From Antilocapra americana (lineage: Eukaryota; Chordata; Mammalia; Artiodactyla; Antilocapridae): 64,000 nt of DNA. Position 1 is the first letter of the stretch. Each line of letters opens with the position of its first letter. This document shows positions 34,421 to 47,405 of the stretch, piece after piece. The stretch spans positions 19,743,247-19,807,246 of the forward strand of contig ML661885.1 in assembly GCA_007570785.1 (NCBI GenBank), written 5' to 3'. The notes under the pieces were generated by a model. It was not told the DNA's origin, made no database searches, and worked only from the letters and a program-made list of their open reading frames with translations. The position numbers were made by a program, and so were the translations under genes.

Positions 34421-36835
34421 GGATACTCGATAGCTGTTTAAATCCAGTGTTTAAGCTGAATAAAATGAAGACCTAGTAAAGGGAACTGAAAAACACTAAC
34501 CAATGGGAAAAGAGAAGAACTTAGTGAATAGGAATAAAGACTTGATGTTTCCAACAAGACATATAGCAGGCCAGAAAGATCAAGATTAATAAATTGAGCA
34601 AAATGATATTTTATTTTTTGTATTAAAGTATATTTGATTCACAACATTATATTAGTTTCATTGTACAACATAGACATTGAATACTTTTATAGATTATACA
34701 ATATAATGAGTATACTTCCCTGTGCTATACAATATATCCTTATTGTATATTTTATGCTAGTAATTTGTATCTCTTAATTCCATATCTCCACCCTTTCACC
34801 ACCTTTCTCCCTACTAGTAACCATTACTTTGTTCTCTATCTGCAACTGTTTCTTTTTTTTTTTTTGTATATACTATATGGTTTATGTTTTAGATTCTGCA
34901 TGTAAGTGATACCATACAGTAATTGTCTTTTTCTGACTTATTTTACTAAACATAAGAATCTCCACAGTGTTGCAAATGGCAGAATTTCATTTTTTATGGC
35001 TAAGTAATATTCTGTGGTACAGTTCCTTTTACGTCATTTTTATTGATGTAAAAATCACAAATATATGTGTGTGTATACATTTAAGATGTACAAAATTATA
35101 GTTTGATACACATATTAACCATTAACTGTTAGCCATCAGTGATTTTCTCTTTTATTCTTCATATTCTTAGTCCATGGTGCATATTGACCACATCTTCTTC
35201 ATCCTTTCATCTGTTGATGGACACTTAGGTTGCTTTCACATCTTTGCAATTGTAAGTGATGCTGCTGTGAACACTGGGATACAGATAGCTTTTTGAATTT
35301 GTGTTTTTATTTTCTTCAGATATATATTCAGCAGTAGAATTGCTGGATCATACGGTAGCTCTATTTTCAGTTTTTTGAGGAACCTTCATACTGTCTTTCC
35401 ATAGTGTCTGTACAAAGATACAATCTCACCAACTGTGTGCTACTAGAGTTTTCTTTTCTCCATATCATTGCCAACATAGTATTTGTAGACTTTTTGGTCA
35501 TAGTCAGGTAGGATGTGATATCTAACTGTGTTTTGATTTGCACTTCTCTGATGACTAGTAATATTGAGAATTATATCATGTGCCTGTTGGCCATTTGTAT
35601 ATCTTCTTTGGGATAATGTCCATCCAGATCTTCTGCCCATATTTTAATTGGATTCTTTGTTTTTGATGTTGGTTTGTATGAGCTTTTTATATATTTTCAT
35701 TTGCCTCAATATATTTTTTGATTTCCTCTTCAGTTTTATCATTGACCTATTGGCTTTTAATAACATGTTTTTAGTTTCCAAGTGCTTGTGCCTTTCCAAT
35801 TTTTTTCTTCCTTTAATTGATTTCTAGTTTCATGGCATTTTGGTGGGAAAAAAAGCTTGAAGTAATTTCTATGTCCTTAAAATTTGTTGAAACCTGTCTT
35901 CTGACCTAGCATGCAATGTAGCCTGAAGAATGTTCCATATGTACTTGAAAAGAATGTGCATTCTGATGTTTTTTTTAAATGGAATGTTCCATAGATATCT
36001 TTTCACTCCAACTGGCCTACTGTGTCACTAAGACCACAATTGCATTATTGATTTTCTGTCTGGATGATCTATCCATTGATGTAATTGGAGTGTTAAATTC
36101 CCTACTACCATTGTATTGTTGTCAATTTCTTCCTTTATCTGTGTTAATACTTGATTTATATATTTAAGTCTTCTCCTATTGGGTGTGCATATGTTAATGA
36201 GTATACTATCATCTTATACTGACCTTTTTATCATTGCATGATACCCTTTTTTGCCCTTTGTTATAGAATCTGTTTCAAAGACTTTTTGTCTGATATAATT
36301 ATGACTACCTCCACTTTCTTGTTGTTTCCATTTGCATGAAATTTTTTTTCATGTCCTCACTTTCAGTCTGTCTTTAGTTCTGAAATACTTCTCTTGTAAG
36401 TGGCATATAGATGGGTCTTTTGACTTGGGCATATATTCTGTTAATATTTAAAGTGATTATTGGTAGATATGTACTTCTTGAAATTTTATTACTTACAACA
36501 TTTTTTTTAGTTCTTCCTTGTTCTTTTTTCTTTTAGTGTCTTCTCTTGCAGTTTGATGATTTTATTGAGCAGTATGCTTATGCTAATTTATTTGTTTTTT
36601 TGTGTATATATTGCAGGTTTATGACTCTTGTATGTCAGCCTATACCTTTATCTATTTATTTTATACATGTAGTCCTTTAAGTTCAAGCATACATACTCTG
36701 ACAGATTACATTCTTTTACATCCTTCCCATTTTGTGTTTCTGATGCCATGTTTTACATTTTTATGTTTATCCCTTTATTAATCACTATAGTTTTACTTGA
36801 TTTTATAATGTTTTTTTGTCTTTTAATCTTTGTAC

Positions 36836-37045
36836 TGGCTTGGTGGCTTAGATAGTAAAGAATCTGCCTGCAATGCAGGAGACTTGGGTTCAATCCCTGG
36901 GTTGGGAAGATCCCTGAAAAAGGGGATGGCAATCCACTCCATTATTCTTGTCTGAAGAATCCCATGGACAGAGGAAACTGGCAGGTTACAGTCCATAGGG
37001 TCTCAAAGAGTCGGCCACAACTGAGTGACTAACACTTTCACTTTT
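36836..37045 (+). mobile_element. Bov-tA SINE inside L1
   Basis: Plus-strand, full length, opposite to the host L1. B box GGTTCAATCCC has one change. The L1 match resumes at CTAGCTTATTTAAGTGG just right of it. Confidence 0.92.
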
Positions 37046-38681
37046 CACTAGCTTATTTAAGTGGTTGATTCTCAGCCTTTACTGTATATTTGCTTTTACT
37101 TTTTTCCTCTCCTATATAAAATTACTTGCTTTTCTTTTCCACTTAGAGAAGATCCTTTAACATTTCTTTCAGGATCAGTTTAGTACTGATAAACTCTTTC
37201 AATTTTTGCTTGTTTGAGAAGTTCTTTTTCTCTCTCAACTTTAGATGATAATCTTGCTGGGTAGAGTATCATTGGTTGCTTTACCTTTCAGCTTTTTACA
37301 TATTCTTGTCACTTCTTTCTGGCCTGCAAGGATTTTGCTCAAAAATCAGCTGATAACCTTACTGGGATTCCCTTGTAAATGACTCACTGTTTATCTCTTG
37401 ATGACTTTAGAGTTGTCTCTTTAACTTTTGTCATTTTAATTTTGATATATCTTGATGTGGGTCTCTCTGAGTTCATCTTGTTTGGGACTCCCTTTGTTTT
37501 CTATACAGTGTTTCCATCTTCAGGCATGGGAGGTTTTCAAACACAATTTCATTTAACTCATTTTCAACCCCTTTCTCTCTGTTCTCCTTCTGCGACCACC
37601 ATAATGTAAATGCTGGTACACTTGATGGTCTCAAAGATTCTTTAAGTTGGTTACACTTTTTAAAAAATTTCTTTTTCTTTTTGTTTTTCTGATGGGGGAA
37701 TTTCCATTATTCTGCTTCCCAGATTTCTTATGTGTTCTTCCTTATCACCTAGTTTGCTATTCATTCCTTCCACAGTGTTTTTCATTTATGGTATTCGTCA
37801 GTTCTGATTATATATGTATGTATATACATATATATTTTCTAGTTTCTTGTTAAAATTATTTCTGTTCATCTGTTTTTTTCCTCTAATTCAGTTGGCATTC
37901 TTATTACTAATTCTTCAAATTATTTATCTGATAAATTGTTTATTTCTGTTTCATTATTTGCAAGTTTTTTTTTTTTCAGGGTTCCCATCTTACCCTTTTA
38001 ACTGAGATGAATTCCTCTGCCTTCTCATTTTGCTTACGCTTCTCTATGCCTATGAAATTAGGTGAAACAGTTACCTGTGGCAGTCTTTAAAGTGTGTCCT
38101 TATGTGGGAATGTCATTATACAGTTGGCATGTGCCCAGTGGCTTTAATTGCAGAGCTGGATTTGACGTGAAAACAGGTCAGGTCTCTCCCCAGGCTGTGT
38201 TGGCAGCAGTCACCTTGGTAGGAAGTAGGGCTGGAGCTGGAGGTGCTAGGGCTGGAGCCAGGTGTGAGGAAGGGCTTCTCCTCTGTTCAGTGGCCATCAC
38301 AGCACCAGCACCCTTGGCCTTAGAGGGAAGCACTGACAGAACAAGAGGGGCTAGTGTGGGCGCTCAGCAAAGCTCAGGGTACAGGGTGTGGAGGTTCGGC
38401 TGTCATCAGAGACCTGGTCTGCCTCTGATGTGCCACCTATGAAATCACCAGGAATTGCTGCCTCCTCACTATTCAGACTCAGGGTTTCAGTCCCAACAGT
38501 ATCTCACAGTTGAGCTTTTTCCTCAGTCATGCTGACCCTTCCTCCAGCATGGAGCAGCAACACAAGGTAAACTGTGCTGGAGTATCTGCTTGGCTCAGAC
38601 TGAGTCATGCACCAAAGTGGTCACAGAAAAAAAAAAAAAAATTGGCCAGGTTTGTGGTTTCAATCTAGCCCCTTTTCCTTG

Positions 38682-38958
38682 CTTCAGTTCAATTCAGTTC
38701 AGTTCCTCAGTCATGTCCAACTCTTTGTGACCCCATGGACTGCAGCACTCCAGGACTCCCCGTCCATCACCAACTCCTGGAGTTACCCAAACTCGTCCCT
38801 TTAGTCAGTGATGCCATCCCACCATCTCATCATCTGTCATGCCCTTCTCCTCCTGCTCGCAATCTTTCCCAGCATCAGGGTCTTTTCAAATGAGTCAGCT
38901 CTTCACATCAACTGGCCGAAGTATTGGAGTTTCAGCTTAAACATCAGTCCTTCAGGTG
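38682..38958 (-). mobile_element. BovB 3' end inside L1 5' UTR
   Basis: Minus-strand 275 bases from the TTCAGTTCAATTCAGTTCAG terminus to a truncation near 38958. It lies within the 5' UTR of the old L1 and follows a 15-A run at 38627-38641. Confidence 0.92.
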
Positions 38959-39362
38959 TAAGCAAACATTGGTATACTCTTCCTGAGCAGAAATTGGGCT
39001 TCCCACAACACTCCTGTTAATCTCACTGACTCCTCAATCAGCCAAGGGGGCTTAGCTTCCTTTTGTCAGACCCCAGAGCTGGGGTGCCCAAAATGTGGTT
39101 TGAACAATTTATTTTCCAGGGAAATTCTCCACCTCTGAGTCTCCTCTCAGGGGCACAGTCTTGACTTGATCACATCTCTTTCTTTCCTGCCCAATTCCAT
39201 TTGAATCTTTCCTATAATTTTTGTTGTACAGAAGTGTTTCTGCTAGTCTCCAGTTAGTTTTCAGTGAGAATTGTTCTACATGCAGATATATTTTTGATGC
39301 ATTCATGGGAGAGGTGAGTTCCATGTCCTCCTACACTGTCATCTTGATTCTCTCCTCTCCAA

Positions 39363-39675
39363 AATTGCATTTTCTTATTGAAGCACTAGAGTTAAAGGGA
39401 CTGAGATTTCACAGATGTAATTTGTTCTAATTGAATCCATATTGGCAAAATATGACTCCTTATTCTTATTTTAATTCCATCTCAGAAACTTTTGTATTAA
39501 AATGTACCTTAAAATTTTATTAGAGATCTACATGAAGGCGGCATGTTTAGTCTGCAAAAGTCATCATAACATACAGCATATGCTCATATTCTGTGTTCTT
39601 TCTTGACTGCAGTCTACAATATACCAAAAATCATCAAAGGTGTTTCTCTGTCTATATTTGATATTCATCTACATG
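39363..39675. other. Unassigned unique sequence
   Basis: About 300 bases right of the L1 5' end, no feature recognised. Confidence 0.5.
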
Positions 39676-39833
39676 TGACCCCATGGACTACATAGTCCAT
39701 GGAATTCTCCAGGCCATAAAACTGGAGTGGGTAGCCTTTCCCTTCTCCAGGGGATCTTCCCAACCCAGGGATCGCACCCAGGCCTCGCACATCACAAGTG
39801 GATTATTTACCAACTGAGCTATCAGGGAAGCTC
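39676..39833 (-). mobile_element. 5'-intact, 3'-shortened Bov-tA
   Basis: Minus-strand copy lacking the last 40 or so bases of the body. Flanks TCATCTACATG (39665-39675) and TCAACTACATT (39834-39844) match at 9 of 11 positions. Confidence 0.88.
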
Positions 39834-39844
39834 TCAACTACATT

Positions 39845-42762
39845 TAATAATTTTTATTTTGTTTTATTTTACCGTACTGCTAGAGAATTATTTCAATCAA
39901 TGGTGAATGTAGAAGCAAGAAATTATATAATATAGTATCTTTAATATATGTTATACATATAAAAACAAATATATGCACATAAACAATATATATGTATATA
40001 TAAACTATGTACATAACAAGTATATATAACTGTATTTTAAATATGTCTATATATGTCTTGCCAAGTTGCCAACTTCTTACAATCATTCTGGCATTTGGAA
40101 GTTCTTGAAAGTTTAGTTTATGACAAAGAGAAAAGCAATTATTTTTCAAAATAAGAAATAACTTTGATTTTGATTTGAAGTGAAGTATGTGTGCTACTTT
40201 GTATTTTATCTAACCAATTTTCTCAATATTGGTTGTTGTGCTTTAGAGATGACAGTCATGAAATCTGAACAATTTTCCATTTTCCTGACAAAACTTCTAT
40301 GTTGAGCGTGGTAACTTGGAGGCCTCAGAGTCCAAAACAGGATGGACCAGAATCAACTAGTGATTTAGGAATGGATGGAAAATGCTATTTTCCTTCAGAG
40401 GGGCAAGAATTCAATTTAATTTATCAGGAAAGGTAATTTAGAAAGAATACTGCATTGTCTATGTTCATGTACATGTAAGCAACAAAACACACATGAACAC
40501 ACACAGTCACACATATTTAATATATTTCTAAAATGTGAACTAGGATAAGAACGGACACTCTCTAACAGAGCAAGATCACATTAACAACTTTTCATATCCT
40601 ATAGAATATTGCCAAAGATATAGCATAAAAGAAACACTTAAGTTAAACATAATGTTGTAGAACAAGACCTCTTTTTCTCTAATCAACAACAAGTAGTCCA
40701 GAGATCTGCCAGTTGCTCAACCTCATGACCTAAGGTGACAGAAGATTCATAGCAAACTAAAACCAGCTGTATGTGTGTGTTGAGGACCCAATGACTGACT
40801 GAATCCTTGAAGCGATGTACAAACACAAATATAAATGTGTGTACCCTGTGCGTCTGCTTCCTCTCAACTCCCCTCATTAGATGGGATAAAGGCGCAGGCA
40901 CAGGTTTAATGTAATTGCTAGTAAATATGGTAACTATTTTCTTTTACTAAAGTTACAAAAATTCTTTGGATTTTATATCAGGGACTAAATTTGTAATGGA
41001 AAATGATGTTTGATGGTGTATAAATGCAGAGTATGTCACTTTATAAAGCATAGGACTCTTTCAAGTTATTTTTTTTTAACTTCTTGACATGTGTCACCAT
41101 TTGGAATTCTGCTCTCATGGGATAAATGCCAGATTACATGGTGTAGTATTTTTATCCTCTGTACTTTCGCTGTAGAAGCATACAACATCAAAGGAAAGGC
41201 AGATCACTCACATCAGCAGAAAATGGAATAGGACTATAATATGCTGGCTTTGATCTTGCCTTCTAGTAATTATCTTGGCTACATGCATACATTGAGAGTA
41301 AGATTTGAATTAATAAGGCCAAGAAATCCTAGAAAATGTAAGAGGTATCCCTGAATATAAACTTCACCCATCTTCAACATGATAGATTGCAGTGGAGCCT
41401 GCGGAGTTGTTAATTTAAAGCATTAATCCTGAAATGTTATTCTCTCTTAAACTTGTCACTTCTATGTTAATACAGCAATCTTGGCAATTAAGACGTTATC
41501 ATTTATAAGTCCAACTCACCTCTGGTAAATGCTGTTTAGCTAACATTCTTCTGTTTCATACAAGTTTTCACATAACAGGACCTAAGGTAAAATTTATTAC
41601 ATTTCTTTTTTTAAAGTTATTATAATAGTTCAGTCCACCATCATTAAAAGCCAGTTTGATATTGCCTTCAGAAAGATATTGCTTCTGATGCGGAAAGTAA
41701 ATAATGTCATCAACATCTGCATAGGATTTATCCAATAGAGTGAAAGAACATGATATTCTGGGTCAGTCTTTTCATTTCCCATTTGTTTGTTTACCAGTAT
41801 TTGTTGCTACATTGGGTGGAGAGGATTCTATTTTTACTTCTATGTGAATAAAAATCACCATGTCTATTGGAAGCTTTGTTTCAGAAATATCAAGGACTAA
41901 TGCTCTCTGGAGATTAGAACACTTTTAGCAGCAAAATACTGAGTTAGTATCATAAGGAGAAACCTGAATAAACTTTGTAGACAACTCAACATGTCTGCAA
42001 TGTTTGAGGATTCAAATAACTGATTAGCTACCAAGTATGAGAGGCATAGCACTCATTTGGCACCAAATAGTAGGTGGTTTGGTCGTATGAAACTGTCTCA
42101 CCAGACACTGTGTGTTAATCTAATTGGAGATTACTTCACCTGCAGAAATATCAAGATTGCTATTATAAACTCATTAATTAATCTGTACCTGAAATAAATG
42201 AGAACCAATGCATTTCATTTGTCTCTACCAAATGCAAGTTAAATGCACATGAATAGAGTTATAAGCTAGAATAACATGGAAGCAAGCCTCTGCTCCCTTC
42301 CACGTCATACAAAAAGATGTTTTAAATCTTACAAAGCAGAGTTAGAGGCCATTAGTGGAACAAACTAACTAAAAAACAAACTTCTTTGAAGAAACCTTCC
42401 CTCTTGGGATTGAAAATAATTCCTGATTCTCTCTAATGAATCAAACTCATTTTGCAATAAATGAGGGTTGAGAAACCAAGGATTTCTTTCCAAGGAAATA
42501 GCAACCACTGCTTTTATGGTTTTTTTAAGTGTTGTGAATTCTGTTTTGTGGTACTCGCAATAATAAAATTATTTACTTCCTAAAAGTGATGTTTTAGTTG
42601 AATCTAGTGACTTTGCAAAGGAGCTCAGTATAAGGTACACTTGAAAATAATGAAAAGTTCAGAATTGTGGCAGGAAATAATGTGTATTCTTCTTCCCCAT
42701 CACAGACTCATATTTCTCATATGCTCTAGAACATGGTGCAAATTTGCCTCTGTTTGGTTATC
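39845..42762. other. Repeat-poor unique block, 2.9 kb
   Basis: No transposon is recognisable over almost 3 kb, which is unusual here. It starts with an AT-rich tract (39930-40060, TATA-type). The part from 41230 to 42300 has the texture of non-coding conserved DNA, with homeodomain-type motifs such as ATTAATTAATCTGTACC near 42174-42190. No splice-bounded open frame was found. Function is inferred only from the absence of repeats. Confidence 0.4.
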
Positions 42763-42773
42763 TATGAATCGGG

Positions 42774-42982
42774 TTGTTGTTTAGTCATTCAGTTGTGTCC
42801 AACTCTTTGCAACACCATAGACTGTAGCCTGCCAGGCTCCTCTGTTCATGGGATTTCCCAGGCAAGAATACTGGAATGTGTTGCCATTTCCTCCTTCAGG
42901 GCATCTTTCTGACCCAGGGATTGAACTCGGGGTTCCTGCATTGCAGGCAGATTCTTTACTGCTGAGCTACCAGGGAAGCAGG
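42774..42982 (-). mobile_element. Bov-tA SINE, 11-bp TSD
   Basis: Minus-strand, full length. TATGAATCGGG (42763-42773) and TATGAACTGGG (42983-42993) match at 9 of 11 positions. Confidence 0.92.
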
Positions 42983-42993
42983 TATGAACTGGG

Positions 42994-45900
42994 ACAGGAG
43001 CCAAATAAGAACCAAAGTCCAGGGGAAAGTGAAGCTTGGTTTGCACCCACCTCCTAAGTGCTGACAATCAAGACATCATATTTATAAGCATGTGCTAGCT
43101 TTCCAGGTGTTATGGGAAAAGGAGACATGTTGGAAGTTTACAGACCAAAGTTAGCTAACCAAAGGTAACCGTCCAGTCTTTAGCATCTTAAAGGAGAGAT
43201 GAATCTCATCACAACTGAAGCTCAAGTGCTTGAGGAATTTGTTAATTTAGGGGAGAAAAAGGCATGTGAGCAGGTGTATACCACCAGGATCAGAAATATT
43301 CATTAAAAATAGGGCACATGTTTCACTCAGCAGGCTATCTAGACAAAAAATGAGTGAACCTCAGCAATCACAGTTGGCCTCTTATTGCAAAAATTCATCT
43401 GGTCTCAGTAGCTTGCATCCCTGCCAACCAAAATTCTGAAAACTGTGTTTTTTCCCCTCTCTAACATTGCCAAGTTCCTTGCAGTTTTAAGTGTTGGAGA
43501 AAAGGTCAATGGAGTTAAAGCAGTGGCTGGGAGGACTTCCCATATAAGCAAAGCCCATTCCCAGTGGGTGTTAGATGTTCGTTTTTCCAGCTGAATGAAA
43601 TCCAGCAGGGTCAGACTTGGACTGAGGCTCACACCTACCCAGTCCCTTCAGCAGGGCTGGGATATTATTAAAGTCGGCTGATTAGGGAGCGATGTGTGTG
43701 TCGGCATCCATCAGCCGGGGAAGTGCAACATACCGCTCCAATCTGGCAACGCATTCAGCTTGGCTGTGTGTTCTCACCGCCGCCCAATAGCCTGAACACA
43801 AGGGTTCTCTCCCTGTGCACTAAATGACTGCGGTACACTCTTCCAAAAGAAGGAAATATAAGACATCCAGAGTGGTTTAGGAACACCAAAGCTTCCTTCT
43901 CTGGTTTTCACTTGAACATAAAAGATATTTAAAATGCCTAAAGTTATTTTGTACCAGAAATGTACTGATTTTAATATCAGCCCCGGGTATCAAAGTAAAT
44001 TATTTCAGTAATAGAACACAGTGGTGCAAAACCCCCTCGACAAACAACAGCTCCTTCATGACCTCCAAGTCCATCAATTACATTTTATTATTTCTCTAAG
44101 TTGTGGCATTGAAAAAAAATTTAGTGTGAGGTTGTTTATGGCACTGGCCTATTTCTTCAGAATGCCTAAAACAAAGAGCCTGCCCTACAAGTGACAGACT
44201 GTAATTTCCATATTTCTACAAATCTTTTTCATTTCCTCAATAAACAATAGAAATTTCTCTCTGAGGTCTCTGTGACCTGATGACTCAGCCAGTAATTCAA
44301 ACTCCTTGTGCTTCATGTAAGCAAGATTTTGGAGACCTGTGGCTTTAAGGGTCGTGCTGGAAGGAACAGCCATTTTGGAAAGACAATGGGTGAGTTTTCA
44401 TTCCCTCCAATTGTGTGCTATATGGGCTGAGGGTTGACTTACTTGCTCTAAGTGAATCATCTGGGGACAAATAGAACTTGGTGGAAGCTTCCAGTCCAGC
44501 ATTCATTCCTCTGACTTTGCCCATACATTTCGCTTAAAATACAGGCTCCAGGGACATGCTATTCTGGGCTATCTAAGGATAAGGGTATATGATTGTTTTC
44601 TTGTGGCTGCCAACCACATGGCATCATTTCTTAGATATAATTATGACCCTGATCTAGGACTTTACTACTGAATTAAATGCTGAAGATTCCTGTTCCCCTG
44701 CCAACTGAGATGACTTTTTGTGGGGAGGTCATTTCAATCATAATAGTCATTTTAAAAATTAAGTAGATTAAAAGAGATTAAAGTTTAAAATTTTGTGAAG
44801 CTTGACTTAAAGTTTATAAAAAATTAATAAATTAAAAAAAAAAATCCTCACCTAAAAAGAAGTACTTCTCCAACCTTCGGGATGATGATATTACTAAAAG
44901 GCGTATGACAGTAATATTAAAATCTCAAGAGATTTGGGACAGTGTAACAAACTAGAACTAGAAGTTTGAGATCAGGAGTGTATGTACATAAAAAAATTAC
45001 ATACAAATATCTTAATGTTCACTAAATAAGACAGGAGAGAGGAAATTAAGAGAATAGCTATAAGGAGCAATGTATTTTAAAATATTATTAGTAATTTTCA
45101 TTTGCCAAACACAGGAAATTTTTCAGAATTTTTTTCCTACAAAATTTAAATAAATTCACTCCTTATAAATTGGTCCTTTCAGTATGTTTTCTGGTAGATA
45201 ATGTGCATAATTCCAAGATGCTTCATTTATTTATAAACTATAAATCTATAACCAAAATGTTTCATTTACTTTAATACCCAAGATATAGATAGTCTTACAA
45301 TCTGCTTTTTTGATCCTATTATACAGTTTGAGAAAACCAAGTAACCTGAATATTTATTATGAAATAAAAGCTTTAGGTGACCGTTAATTTGCTTGTAACA
45401 ACTGCATAGGTATTGTTCAAATAACCTCAAGGCAGCACTAGCTTTTTCTGTGATAATTTTTGACCAAAATAGTCATGACCTCTCTGACAAATTCTGGCCC
45501 TCTCTGTCTGTGAAAGAACCACTCCAAATGCAAGGTTCTATCTTTGTCCTCTCTGCCTCTGAACTTGGGCCTGGTATGATTGGCATTTAATAAATAAAAT
45601 CTATAATTAAAAATGAATACAGGGAGATCACTTCATGTAAACAATGTAAATGTATTGAACTCAAGCAGAAGAAATCTTTTCAACCAGTATGAGTGCTCTG
45701 GTGTATTCAATAAAAATAGCCAAGCAGTCAAAAATAATAATATACAATTTACGTCTCCCTTTTATTTTTGGCAGTCAACTATTTTTTCTGAATAGTTTCA
45801 TTCTATGCATCCGAATTCTCACACAACCCATAGGTACTCCAGATCCTCTGATACATCTGGTAATCTAAGAGACTACTGATATTCTCTTTAGAAAACACTC

Positions 45901-46224
45901 TACTTGGTTTGGAATTTGAGGTCAGGCTGTGGTAAGGTTGTGGAGGCAAAGGCTGTTTTTAATCTGTGTATTCATTATTTTCTTTGGAGTAAACCATTAG
46001 GTAATTTCTAAGGAGTTAGGAGCTTTTGTAACATTTACCATTTATCTTGATTTTTTTTAATGTCCTTTGCTTTTTGATAAATGACTTTAATTTTTATTTT
46101 CTTTTGTTTTAGATTACAGAACCATCATGTCTGGTTGTCTTTGCAAAATAGGTCATATACTCTTGAGAATCCTTTCAGATTTGAATTGCTGATCTACCTA
46201 TGTTCTCGGATCTAGGATCCTGTT
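42994..46224. other. Repeat-poor unique block, 3.2 kb
   Basis: No transposon recognised. It contains the CpG-rich patch at 43674-43832, a perfect AP-1 site TGACTCA at 44281-44287, and a minus-strand 62-codon frame (44185-44373) that starts in a good initiation context overlapping a CCAAAATGGC (YY1-like) motif. The right half (44750-45300) is AT-rich. I cannot assign a gene. Confidence 0.4.
43674..43832. promoter_or_regulatory. CpG-rich patch with GC box and CCAAT box
   Basis: Nine CpG dinucleotides in about 160 bases, against a background where CpG is scarce. CCGCCC (43780-43785, a GC box on the reverse strand) overlaps CCAAT (43784-43788), the usual pairing for Sp1-type and NF-Y factors. 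No repeat matches this segment. It could be a small promoter, an enhancer, or chance. No transcript evidence is available from sequence. Confidence 0.35.
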
Positions 46225-46860
46225 CCAACTCTAGTGTGTATAGTTCACAAAATATTTATGTGTCAGATCCTAATGCTTGTCTTCTAAGAAAACTCAGTGA
46301 AAAAGATGAATGGCATACTTGACTTTATAGTGCTTAGTGTCTAGTGAGAAACAGACAAGTATATAAAAAATTAAAGCACATTATGATAAAGGCTCTGTTA
46401 GGGGTAACACAGGATTTCATGGAAACACATCACTCAGTACAAATCTGGAGGCTCGGTGGTATCTTCTTCAAGAAAGTAAAAGTCTAATTTGAAATCAGAA
46501 GATTCAAATGAACCCTGAGGTAGAGGTGAAATTCGAGTGACTCATTGGAGGGTGGAGCAGCCTGGTTACAAAGTGAAGGGTTGAGTGGGTGAAAGGGTGG
46601 TGTTCTAGGCAAAAGATTCAGCAGGAAGTTCTAATGCAACAGGAATGAAATGTAAGAGATGAGACATCTGGAATCAAGTAATTCAGGATCTTGAAAGCAA
46701 AGCTGAAATATTTAGATTTCACTTAAGAGCAGTGGAGAATTACTGAGAAGGATTTTAGGAGAGTGGTGACATGATAAGATTTGTGTTTCAGAAAATCACT
46801 TTGACACGGATGTGTGCCTAACAGCCAAGAGGAAGACAAGATAGGAACCCTTGTCTTGCT
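46225..46860 (-). repeat. L2 LINE remnant
   Basis: Minus-strand L2 3' region of about 630 bases. In plus orientation it begins at AAAATATTTATGTGTCAGAT and continues through a GTCTAGTGAGAAACAGACAA block, a GATTTCACTTAAGAGCAGTG block, AGGAGAGTGGTGACATGATA and AAAATCACTTTGACACGGAT. These are in the same order as the antisense L2 consensus. Confidence 0.7.
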
Positions 46861-47069
46861 GAAGATGGAAAAACAGGGAAAGAAGCTCAACTTTACATGG
46901 AAGGAGGATAGCCTATCATCTGGCCAGAGTGGGCAGAGATAAGTTTGTACCAAATATACCAAGAGTCTGAAAGCTTTTTTCATCTCAGCAAAGAGTTATT
47001 ATAAAACACTAAGAGGGTTAGGTGTTCAAAGTGAAAGATCAGGTAGAAGATTAGAAAATGCGAGTTTGT

Positions 47070-47195
47070 GAGAATTCCTTGGTAGTCCAAGGGCTAAGAT
47101 TCTGTGATTCCACTGTAGGGGGCTGGTGTTCAAACCCTGGTTAGAGAACTAAGATCCCAAAAGCCCTGAGACAAGGCCAAAAAAAAAAAAAAAAG
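47070..47195 (+). mobile_element. CHR-type tRNA-derived SINE
   Basis: About 125 bases: TTCCTTGGTAGTCCAAGGGC head, a B-box-like GTTCAAACCCTGG, AGAGAACTAAGATCCC, then AAGGCC and a 16-A tail. This matches the cetartiodactyl CHR SINEs rather than Bov-tA. GCGAGTTT (left) and GTGGGTTT (right) are a possible decayed duplication. Confidence 0.8.
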
Positions 47196-47210
47196 TGGGT
47201 TTTTAGCAGT

Positions 47211-47398
47211 GTGTACGTGTTCACTTGGGTACGACTCTCTGTAACTCCATGGACTGTACCAACCAGGCTCCTCTGTCAACAGGATTTCCCAGGCAAGAAT
47301 ACTGGAAGGGGTTGCCATTTCCTCCTCCAGGGGATCAAATAGCATCTCTTACATTGTTAGATGGATTATTTACATTGCACCACCTGGGAAGCCCTCTG
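47211..47398 (-). mobile_element. Bov-tA SINE
   Basis: Minus-strand copy inserted just right of the CHR element. TAGCAGT at 47204-47210 and 47399-47405 is a short perfect duplication. About 20 bases of body before GATCAAATAGC are lost. Confidence 0.9.
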
Positions 47399-47405
47399 TA
47401 GCAGT

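Larger units (their letters stand above)
34600..39362 (-). mobile_element. Old L1 with both ends, internally deleted
   Basis: Minus-strand L1 of the older mammalian type. Right to left it shows a 5' end with TCAAGATGACAGTGTAGGAG (39335-39362, reverse strand; related to the GATGGCGG start of L1), a GC-rich 5' UTR (38100-38580), sequence matching the 5' region and ORF1 of such L1s (36480-38060), an endonuclease-domain remnant (about 35705-36450; the GDFNTP-type block decayed), then the ORF2 C-terminal region and 3' UTR (34600-35700). The reverse-transcriptase core between 35700 and 35705 is missing. A Bov-tA (36836) and a BovB end (38682) sit inside. Heavily mutated. Confidence 0.82.

Noticed and set aside
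38100..38442. GC-rich stretch with a 126-codon frame, resembling a CpG island promoter and first exon
   Set aside because: It lies within the 5' UTR of the old L1 on the minus strand, has few CpGs for its GC content, and the frame is antisense L1.
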